DNA of 42,228 nt, from contig JAEYTO010000087.1 in assembly GCA_023433925.1 (NCBI GenBank), forward strand, positions 1 to 42,228, read 5' to 3'. Position numbers and translations under genes: made by a program. This document shows, piece by piece, positions 8,562 to 15,195 of the stretch. This stretch comes from Pseudomonadota bacterium (lineage in GTDB: Bacteria > Desulfobacterota > Desulfovibrionia > Desulfovibrionales > Desulfovibrionaceae). Under the pieces are notes generated by a model that saw only the letters and a list, made by a program, of their open reading frames with translations, ran no database searches and was not told where the DNA came from. The stretch's first letter is position 1. The number at the start of each line of letters is the position of its first letter.

Positions 8562-8617
8562 CCCGACTGTTTTGCGAGAAATCCTGAAAATTCATAGCAA
8601 CTAAACAAGCGCGGCCC

Positions 8618-8652
8618 GAGCGCCCTTCCGCGGCCCGGCGGACAGGGCGCTC
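8618..8652. other. Strong stem-loop between malic enzyme and the carrier gene
   Basis: GAGCGCCCT pairs with AGGGCGCTC around an inner TCCGC/GCGGA stem, giving about 14 bp with one bulge. No T-run follows, so it is more likely an mRNA-processing or partial attenuation element than a simple terminator. It sits 57 bases after the malic enzyme stop and could set different levels of enzyme and transporter. Confidence 0.4.
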
Positions 8653-8720
8653 AGGTCAGCGCGGTAGAATAAAGGAGCGAGGCACGCAACGTCCCAAGGG
8701 ACAAACAGTGGGGAGGTTCT

Positions 8721-10244
8721 GTGAAGGAGTATCAGCAAGGTCAAAAAATCGGTTTCTTTCTCGGCCCGGCTCTGTTCATTCTCATGCTGTTTCTGCCCGT
8801 GCCCGAGGGCATGAAGCCCGAGGCCTGGAGAGTGGCGGCCATCACCGTGCTCATGGCCATCTGGTGGATCACCGAGGCCATTCCCATCCCGGCCACATCG
8901 CTGCTGCCCATCGTGCTGTTCCCGGCCCTGGGCGTCATGAAGTCGGCCCAGGCCACGGCGCCCTACGCCGACCATCTCATCTACCTGTTCATGGGCGGCT
9001 TCTTCATCGCCGTGACCATGGAGCGTTGGAACTTGCACCGACGCATCGCCATCCACACCATCCGCCTGGTGGGCACGAGCCCGGCGCGCATGACGCTCGG
9101 CTTCATGCTCGCCACGGCCTTCCTGTCCATGTGGATCTCGAACACGGCCACGGCCATGATGATGGTGCCCATCGGCCTGGCCGTGGTCATGCAGGCCACC
9201 GGCCTGAGCAGCGACGGCATGCGCGAGCAGGTGAGCGGCAACACGCCCGAGGTCAACTTCGGCAAGGGCCTCATGCTGGGCATCGCCTACGCGGCCTCCA
9301 TCGGCGGCGTGGCCACGATCATCGGCACGCCCCCGAACACGATCATGGTCGGCATGATCGGCAAGATGTACGGCCAGACCATCAGCTTCGCCGAGTGGAT
9401 GATGTACGGCGTGCCCTTGTCCGCCATCATGCTCGCCATCGCCTGGCTCCTGCTGACCAAGGTCCTGTTCAAGACGGGCGGCCTGGAGCTCGGCGGCGGC
9501 GCGGCCATCATCGAGAACGAGCTGCGCAAGCTCGGGCCCATGAAGAAGGAAGAGAAGTACATCGTGCTCGTGGGCTGCGTGGTGTCCTTCCTGTGGATAT
9601 TCCAGGTGCTCATCGTCAAGTGGACCGGCATGACCATGATCGCCGACGCGACCATCGGCATCCTCGGCGCCCTGGCCATGTTCGCCATCCCGTCGGACTT
9701 CAAGAAGGGCGTTTTCCTGCTCGACTGGAAGACCGCGGTCAAGATCCCCTGGGACGTCATCCTGCTCTTCGGCGGCGGCCTGGCCATCGCCAACGGCTTC
9801 GCCAAGACCGACCTGGCGGTCTGGATCGCCCAGCAGCTCACCCTGCTCGACGGCCTGAGCATGCTGACCTTCGTGACCATCGTGGTGACCATGACCATCT
9901 TCCTGACCGAGGTCACCTCCAACACCGCCACGGCCACGCTGCTCATCCCCATCATGGGCGCGTCCGCCGTGGCCCTGGGCGTCCACCCCTACGCCACCAT
10001 CATCGGCGCGGTGGTCGCCGCCTCCTACGCCTTCATGCTGCCGGTGGCCACGCCGCCCAACGCGGTCATCTTCGGAACGGGCTGCGTGACCATCCCGCAG
10101 ATGGCCAGGGCAGGCGTATGGCTGAACATCATCGGCATCATCCTCATAACGGGCTTCACGGCCTACATCATGCCGGCGCTGTGGGGCATCGATTTGAACG
10201 CGCTGCCCGACTGGGCGGCCGTCACGGCGACAGCGGCGCCGTAG
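8721..10244 (+). CDS. DASS-family dicarboxylate transporter (SLC13/CitT type)
   Basis: A 507-aa inner-membrane carrier with about a dozen hydrophobic segments. It belongs to the divalent anion:sodium symporter family. The two diagnostic Ser-Asn-Thr signatures are at 140-142 (WISNTATAMMM) and 400-402 (VTSNTATATLL), each followed by a Pro-rich loop (IGTPPNTIMVG near 200; VATPPNAVIF near 450) as in VcINDY-like proteins. The likely start is a GTG at 8721, with GGGAGG at 8711-8716; no ATG is suitably placed. Position after fumarase and malic enzyme supports C4-dicarboxylate uptake or exchange; the exact substrate is inferred. Confidence 0.92.
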   Translation: MKEYQQGQKIGFFLGPALFILMLFLPVPEGMKPEAWRVAAITVLMAIWWITEAIPIPATSLLPIVLFPALGVMKSAQATAPYADHLIYLFMGGFFIAVTMERWNLHRRIAIHTIRLVGTSPARMTLGFMLATAFLSMWISNTATAMMMVPIGLAVVMQATGLSSDGMREQVSGNTPEVNFGKGLMLGIAYAASIGGVATIIGTPPNTIMVGMIGKMYGQTISFAEWMMYGVPLSAIMLAIAWLLLTKVLFKTGGLELGGGAAIIENELRKLGPMKKEEKYIVLVGCVVSFLWIFQVLIVKWTGMTMIADATIGILGALAMFAIPSDFKKGVFLLDWKTAVKIPWDVILLFGGGLAIANGFAKTDLAVWIAQQLTLLDGLSMLTFVTIVVTMTIFLTEVTSNTATATLLIPIMGASAVALGVHPYATIIGAVVAASYAFMLPVATPPNAVIFGTGCVTIPQMARAGVWLNIIGIILITGFTAYIMPALWGIDLNALPDWAAVTATAAP

Positions 10245-10276
10245 CGCCCGTAGTGCATTGACGTAAAGCGGGAACA

Positions 10277-10302
10277 GGGCGGGATGCTCCGGCGTCCCGC
10301 CC
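10277..10302 (+). terminator. GC-rich hairpin after the carrier gene
   Basis: GGGCGGGA pairs with TCCCGCCC over a 10-base loop, 32 bases after the stop of the dicarboxylate carrier. No T-run follows, so termination may be partial or factor-dependent. It separates the dicarboxylate block from the Rnf block, which may still be partly co-transcribed. Confidence 0.4.
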
Positions 10303-10363
10303 CCATGCCCCCTGCCGAAAGGATGACATCAGGTCCGGGCGCCTTGCGCCCAAGCGAGGGACC

Positions 10364-11125
10364 ATGCGACTGCCCAGGAGATATCTTCCCGTGATCGCCG
10401 TGTGCGCGGTCCTGCTGGCCGTGGCCGTGGCCGGGTACCTGACCCCGGCCCAATCCCAGAAGATCCCCGTGCGCATCCTCTTGGCCAACACCGGCGGCAA
10501 GGTGGTCTTCACCCATCTGCGCCACCACCGGGACTACGCCATCGCCTGCGAGACGTGCCATCACGAGAACGCCCCCGCCGGCGCCGAGCCGCTGCCCTGC
10601 GGCTCCTGCCACCCCATGGCCTTCGATCAGGAGTATGTCAGCAAGCACGTGGCCTCCTTTCCGGACAAGTCATACTGCGTCCAGTGCCACCACCTCGAAT
10701 ACGCCAAGCTCACCTTCGGCCACGACGAGCACGTGGAGTACGCCGGCGGCGACTGCCAGGCCTGCCACCACGGCCCGGACATCGAGCCCGAGCCCACGTC
10801 CTGCCGGAGCTGCCACCCCGAGGAGAAGGCCAAGGGCGAGGCCATCCCCGATCAGATGGAGGCCGGTCACACGCGTTGCGCGAGCTGCCACCAGGACATG
10901 TTCGACCGTGGCTTGACGAGCTGCAAATCGTGTCACGTGGCCGCGGACATGAGCAAGTGGCAGGGCGACTACACGGGCTGCCAGCGCTGCCACGGCGGGC
11001 ATCCCGAGAAGGAGCTGGTGCTCACGCGCACCAATGCCTTCCATGACCAGTGCATGAGCTGCCACGAGGAGCTGCGCAAGGGCCCCTACAGGGAAGACGA
11101 CTGCAACAAGTGCCATATCCGGTGA
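10364..11125 (+). CDS. Decaheme c-type cytochrome of the Rnf cluster
   Basis: A 253-aa protein with an N-terminal hydrophobic export or anchor segment (about 8-26) and ten CxxCH heme c motifs starting at C62, C79, C105, C131, C147, C172, C187, C206, C230 and C247. Three are CxxCHH, as in cytochrome c3-like folds. It should sit on the periplasmic side and exchange electrons between the Rnf complex and the periplasmic cytochrome pool. A multiheme cytochrome just upstream of rnfC is the known arrangement in Desulfovibrio and differs from Rnf operons of Acetobacterium or Vibrio. The ATG at 10364 has GAGGG upstream. rnfC starts 5 bases after the stop. Confidence 0.93.
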   Translation: MRLPRRYLPVIAVCAVLLAVAVAGYLTPAQSQKIPVRILLANTGGKVVFTHLRHHRDYAIACETCHHENAPAGAEPLPCGSCHPMAFDQEYVSKHVASFPDKSYCVQCHHLEYAKLTFGHDEHVEYAGGDCQACHHGPDIEPEPTSCRSCHPEEKAKGEAIPDQMEAGHTRCASCHQDMFDRGLTSCKSCHVAADMSKWQGDYTGCQRCHGGHPEKELVLTRTNAFHDQCMSCHEELRKGPYREDDCNKCHIR

Positions 11126-11130
11126 TCGCC

Positions 11131-12258
11131 ATGAACAGGACATTTCTCCCGGCGACGGACCCTGGCCCGGCCGCCACCGCGCTTCCGGCTCCGTCTCGCG
11201 CCTGCGTGCCCCTGGCCGGGCATGCGCCCAAGGTCGCCCGCGGCCAGGCCGTGGCCAGGGGGCAGCTCCTGGCCGAGGCCCTGCAAGCCGGCCTGGGCGA
11301 CGCGCATGCGCCCGTGGCCGGCACGGTGGACCAGGTGGACGCCTTGGGCATCTGCATCGCGGCCCAAGGCCAGGCCGTGGCCGAGCCCACGGACATCTCG
11401 GCCCTGGAAGGCGAAGCCCTGCGCGAGGCCTTGCGCGGCCTGGGCATGGACACCGTCCGCCTGGCCAAGGCCGACACCCTGGTGGTCAACGGGCTCAACC
11501 CCGAGCCCGGCGTGACCTCGGCCGAGGTCCTTCTGCGCGACCATGCGCCCACGCTCTCGGCCGGCCTGGAGCTGGCCAGGCGGGTCATGGGCGCGGCCGT
11601 GTGCGTGCTGGCCTTGCGCCAGGGTGTGACAACCTCGCTGTCCGGCTGCGACAGCATCGCCGTGGATGCGACCTATCCGCGCAGCCTCGATCCGCTGGTC
11701 ATCAAGGCCGTGACCGGCAGGGAGAACCCCGCCGGCGTGGCGGCCCTGTCCGTGCACGAGATGTTCTGCCTGGGACAGGTGGCCGGGACGGGCCTGCCCT
11801 GCGAGCGCACGATGCTCACCGCCGGCGGCCGCACCTTCGAGGTCGTCGTGGGCACGCCGCTGGCCGAGGTGCTGACCGCGGCCGGCCTTGTCGCGCGCGA
11901 CGGCGACCGGGTCGTGCTGGACGGCCTTTTTCGCGGCTTTACCGCCCGCTCCTTGGCCCAGGGCGTGGACAAGGGCGTGCATGCCCTGTCGGTGGTGCCG
12001 GCCGGGACGTACGCGCCCGTGACCGACGCGCCGTGCATGGAGTGCGGCAAGTGCGTGCGCATCTGCCCGTCCAGGGTGGATCCCGGCCTGCTGTCGGGCT
12101 GCGCCGAGTTCGGGCTGCTCAAGCAGGCCGTGGATCATTACATCGACGCCTGCATGGAGTGCGGGCTGTGCGCCTATGTCTGCCCTTCGCGCAGGCCGGT
12201 GCTCCAGTACATACGGCTGGCCAAGCGGCAATTGCGCGAGCTGGCCGAGGCGGTCTGA
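11131..12258 (+). CDS. rnfC: Rnf complex subunit C, short form lacking the FMN/NADH motif
   Basis: A 375-aa RnfC homologue. It has the N-terminal lipoyl-like region (VPLAG...HAPVAGTVDQVD, about 25-75) and the two C-terminal [4Fe-4S] motifs, CMECGKCVRICP (C302, C305, C308, C312) and CMECGLCAYVCP (C341, C344, C347, C351). The central part is abbreviated. Where usual RnfC has a GLGGAGFPT loop, then NAxECEPYI and YPSGGxKQL, this protein reads RGLGMDTVRLAKADTLVVNG, NPEPGVTS and YPRSLDPLVIK. The FMN/NADH site therefore appears to be absent. The ATG at 11131 is used; an upstream in-frame extension would overlap the cytochrome gene. The Shine-Dalgarno signal is weak, suggesting coupling to the cytochrome gene. 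Confidence 0.88.
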   Translation: MNRTFLPATDPGPAATALPAPSRACVPLAGHAPKVARGQAVARGQLLAEALQAGLGDAHAPVAGTVDQVDALGICIAAQGQAVAEPTDISALEGEALREALRGLGMDTVRLAKADTLVVNGLNPEPGVTSAEVLLRDHAPTLSAGLELARRVMGAAVCVLALRQGVTTSLSGCDSIAVDATYPRSLDPLVIKAVTGRENPAGVAALSVHEMFCLGQVAGTGLPCERTMLTAGGRTFEVVVGTPLAEVLTAAGLVARDGDRVVLDGLFRGFTARSLAQGVDKGVHALSVVPAGTYAPVTDAPCMECGKCVRICPSRVDPGLLSGCAEFGLLKQAVDHYIDACMECGLCAYVCPSRRPVLQYIRLAKRQLRELAEAV

Positions 12259-12280
12259 GAACCAGCAAGGAGATGATCGC

Positions 12281-13291
12281 ATGCAACCCCTGACGCCCGA
12301 CACTTCCGTGCGGATGCGCGCCGCGGAGGGGAGGCGCCTGTGGCCCCTGAGCGGCTCGCCCGTGCTCACTGTCTCGGCTCCGCCGTTCGCCCACAGCGGC
12401 CAGACGGTGCGCTCCATGATGCTGACCTCCATCGCGGCCCTGGCCCCGGCCATGGTCATGGCCGGCGTGGTCCACGGGCTGCCGGCCGTGCGCGTGCTGG
12501 CCATGTGCGGCGTCGCGGCCATGATCGCCGAAGCCCTGTGCGAGCGGCTCATGGGTCGGGCCAGCAGCCTGGACGACTGGCACGGCCTGTACACGGGACT
12601 CGTGTTCGCCTTTCTTCTGCCGGCGTCCGCGCCATGGTGGCTGGCCCTGGTGGGCTCGGCGGCCAGCATCGTGCTCGGCAAGATGATCTTCGGCGGCCTG
12701 GGCGGAGGCCCGTTCAGCCCGGCCCTCGTGGGCTGGGCCGTGTGCCTCCTGTCCTGGCCCGAGGCCATTGACCCCGAGTTCTCCATGCTCGCCTCGGAGC
12801 TGACCTCGCCCCTGCACCACCTCAAGTTCTTCGGGGCGGAGGCCGTGCAGGACGTCACGCCCGCGCAGCTCCTGCTCGGCCGGCAGCTCGGCGGCCTGGG
12901 CGCCAGCCAGGTCTGGGCCGTGCTGGCTGGCGGGCTGGCCATGGTGGCCCTGGGCCGGGTGCGCTGGGAGATTCCGCTAGCCTTCCTGGCCGGCCTGGCC
13001 GGCACGGCGGCGATCTACTGGGCCAGCGATCCGTCGGTCCACGCCTCGCCGCTTTTCCACCTCCTGGCGGGCAGCGGCGCGTTCGTGGCCTTCTTCGCCG
13101 CCACGGACGAGCCGTCCTCGCCCTCGCGGCCGTTGCCGATGCTCCTCTTCGGCCTGCTCGCCGGCGCGCTCACGGTGGTCATCCGCGTGTACGGCATCTA
13201 TCCCGACGGCGCGCCCTTCGCCGTGCTGCTGGCCAACCTGTTCACCCCGGCGCTGGCGCGTCTGCGGCCGAAACCCTTCGGAGCGAGGTAG
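12281..13291 (+). CDS. rnfD: Rnf complex subunit D (flavinylated membrane subunit)
   Basis: A 336-aa NqrB/RnfD-family membrane protein with about nine hydrophobic segments. The family motif GLGGGPFSPALVGWA is at about 139-152. T193 in QDVTPAQLL aligns with the Thr that carries covalent FMN in RnfD/NqrB (SGATP or SATP in relatives); here the residues just before it have changed. The ATG at 12281 has AAGGAG about 8 bases upstream. It belongs to the ion-translocating core and follows rnfC by 22 bases. Confidence 0.92.
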   Translation: MQPLTPDTSVRMRAAEGRRLWPLSGSPVLTVSAPPFAHSGQTVRSMMLTSIAALAPAMVMAGVVHGLPAVRVLAMCGVAAMIAEALCERLMGRASSLDDWHGLYTGLVFAFLLPASAPWWLALVGSAASIVLGKMIFGGLGGGPFSPALVGWAVCLLSWPEAIDPEFSMLASELTSPLHHLKFFGAEAVQDVTPAQLLLGRQLGGLGASQVWAVLAGGLAMVALGRVRWEIPLAFLAGLAGTAAIYWASDPSVHASPLFHLLAGSGAFVAFFAATDEPSSPSRPLPMLLFGLLAGALTVVIRVYGIYPDGAPFAVLLANLFTPALARLRPKPFGAR

Positions 13292-13294
13292 GCC

Positions 13295-13876
13295 ATGCGC
13301 GAAATGTTCAAGATGGTCGTGGTCCTGTCGGTCATCACGGGCCTGTCCGGCCTGACCCTGGCCGCGCTACGCGAGTACACGGCTCCGCGCATCGAGGAGC
13401 AGGTGCTGTCCCACGTGCAGAGCCCGGTGCTCGCCGCGGTCATGCCCGACCGCGACAACGACTCCATGGGCGAGCGCAGGGCTTTCACGCTGCCCGACAC
13501 GGGTCGCCAGGTGCTCGTCTTTCCGGCCATGAAGGCCGGGCGGCTCGTGGGCGTGGCCTTCGAGACCTTCGGGCCGGGCTATGGCGGCGACATCGGCGTC
13601 ATCACCGCCTTCAGCATCGAGTCCGACCGCATCATGGGCATAGGCATGACGACCATGAAGGAGACGCCGGGCGTGGGCACGCGCGTGACCCAGCACGGCT
13701 TCACCACCCAGTTCCGCGACCGCGCGCCCGAGGGACTGGCCCTGGCCTCGGAGGGCGGCCAGGTCAACGCCGTGGCCGGAGCGACCGTCTCCTCCACCGG
13801 CGCGGCCCAGGCCGTGCGCCAGGCCGCCGAGATATACAAGGCGCTCAAGCCCGAGTTCGTGAAGGCCTGGTCCTGA
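13295..13876 (+). CDS. rnfG: Rnf complex subunit G (FMN-carrying subunit)
   Basis: A 193-aa protein with one N-terminal membrane helix (about 6-25) and a periplasmic FMN-binding domain. It contains the ETPGVGTRV motif (about 123-131) and the flavinylation motif AGATVSSTGA (161-170), with T164 expected to carry FMN by a phosphoester bond made by an ApbE enzyme. No ApbE gene is present in this window. The start lies 3 bases after the rnfD stop. It should pass electrons at the outer face of the membrane, probably toward the decaheme cytochrome. Confidence 0.93.
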   Translation: MREMFKMVVVLSVITGLSGLTLAALREYTAPRIEEQVLSHVQSPVLAAVMPDRDNDSMGERRAFTLPDTGRQVLVFPAMKAGRLVGVAFETFGPGYGGDIGVITAFSIESDRIMGIGMTTMKETPGVGTRVTQHGFTTQFRDRAPEGLALASEGGQVNAVAGATVSSTGAAQAVRQAAEIYKALKPEFVKAWS

Positions 13877-13913
13877 TCGCAGGGACCAGGCGCAGCTTGC
13901 CTGGAGGCAACGC

Positions 13914-14594
13914 ATGAATGCGCTGTGGAAGGAATTCTCGAAGGGGCTGTGGAAGGAGATCCCGCCATTCAGGCTGGTGCTCGGCCTGTGCCCGACCCTG
14001 GCCGTGACCAAGACCGCGTCCAACGGGCTCGGCATGGGCCTGGCGGTCATCTTCGTGCTGGCCCTGTCCAACCTCATGGTTTCCCTGGTGCGCAACCTCG
14101 TCCCCTCCAAGGTGCGCATCGCCAGCTTCATCGTCATCGCCGCGACCCTCGTGGTGGCCGTGGAGCTGCTCATGCAGGCCTATGCCTATCAGCTCTACCT
14201 GGCGCTGGGCATCTTCGTGCCGCTCATCGTGGTCAACTGCATCATCCTGGGCCGCGCCGAGGCCTTCGCCTCGCGCAACGGGCCGCTTCTGTCCGTGGCC
14301 GACGGCCTGGGCTTCGGCCTCGGCTACACCCTTGCGCTGACCTTCCTGGGCGGACTGCGCGAACTGCTCGGCGCCGGCGCGCTCTTCGACCGGCAGATCG
14401 CCTGGGCCGGGTTCGAGCCTTTCGGCTTCATGGTCGAGGCTCCAGGGGCCTTCGTCTGCCTGGGCCTGCTCCTGGGGGCCATGAACTACGCCACGAACTG
14501 GCGTCGCAGGCGGCAGGGCCTGGCCGAGCTCGAAAACCTGGGCTGCGGCTCGTGCCGGGCCTGCTCGGCCGCGGGCATCCGCGGCGGCAAGTAG
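13914..14594 (+). CDS. rnfE: Rnf complex subunit E
   Basis: A 226-aa NqrD/RnfE-family membrane protein with six predicted helices. Family features are LGLCPTLAVT (about 23-32) and VNCIILGRAEAFAS (about 102-115), each with the conserved cysteine now associated with the intramembrane iron-sulfur cluster of RnfA/E. A short cysteine-rich tail (GCGSCRACSAAG, near 210-221) is an extra feature that might bind metal. The start has CTGGAGG 6 bases upstream. rnfA starts 9 bases after the stop. Confidence 0.93.
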   Translation: MNALWKEFSKGLWKEIPPFRLVLGLCPTLAVTKTASNGLGMGLAVIFVLALSNLMVSLVRNLVPSKVRIASFIVIAATLVVAVELLMQAYAYQLYLALGIFVPLIVVNCIILGRAEAFASRNGPLLSVADGLGFGLGYTLALTFLGGLRELLGAGALFDRQIAWAGFEPFGFMVEAPGAFVCLGLLLGAMNYATNWRRRRQGLAELENLGCGSCRACSAAGIRGGK

Positions 14595-14603
14595 GAGAGC
14601 GCC

Positions 14604-15182
14604 ATGCAGGAGTTCTTCCTTCTTTTCATCGCGGCGGTCTTCGTCAACAACATCGTGCTGGCCCAGTACCTGGGCAACTGCCCGTTCATCGGCACCTCCA
14701 AGGAGAGCGGCGTGGCCGTGGGCATGGGCGCGGCCGTGGTCTTCGTCGTGGTCATGGCCACGGCCATCACCTGGCTCGTGCAGAGATACCTGCTCGCGCC
14801 CTTTAACCTGGGCTATCTCCAGACCCTGGCCTTCATCCTGGTCATCGCGGCCCTGGTGCAGTTCGTGGAGATGTTCCTCAAGAAGGCCTTGCCGCCCCTG
14901 TACCGGGCGCTGGGCATCTTCCTGCCGCTCATCACCACCAACTGCGCCGTGCTGGGCATCGCGCTCATCGTCCAGCGCGCCGAGTACCCGCTCGGCAAGG
15001 CCGTGCTCTTCTCGCTCTTCTCCAGCGCGGGCTTCATGCTGGCCCTGGTGCTGCTGGCCGGCATCCGCGAGAAGCTGGCCGTCAAGCGCGTGCCCCGCGC
15101 CCTGCGCGGCACGCCCATCGGCCTGGCCCTGGCCGGGCTCATGTCCCTGGCCTTCTTCGCCTTCAAGGGCATGATAGGTTAG
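14604..15182 (+). CDS. rnfA: Rnf complex subunit A
   Basis: A 192-aa NqrE/RnfA-family membrane protein with six predicted helices. Family motifs are NNIVLAQYLGNCPFIGTS (about 13-30) and LPLITTNCAVLGIAL (about 109-123). Each contains the conserved cysteine that with RnfE holds the membrane-embedded cluster. It forms the antiporter-like core with RnfD and RnfE. The start has TAGGAGAG upstream, and rnfB follows after 13 bases. Confidence 0.95.
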   Translation: MQEFFLLFIAAVFVNNIVLAQYLGNCPFIGTSKESGVAVGMGAAVVFVVVMATAITWLVQRYLLAPFNLGYLQTLAFILVIAALVQFVEMFLKKALPPLYRALGIFLPLITTNCAVLGIALIVQRAEYPLGKAVLFSLFSSAGFMLALVLLAGIREKLAVKRVPRALRGTPIGLALAGLMSLAFFAFKGMIG

Positions 15183-15195
15183 GTAGGGAGGTCTC

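Noticed and set aside
8601..9986. 461-codon minus-strand frame opposite the dicarboxylate carrier
   Set aside because: His/Asp/Gly-rich shadow of the carrier gene with no start signal or motif.
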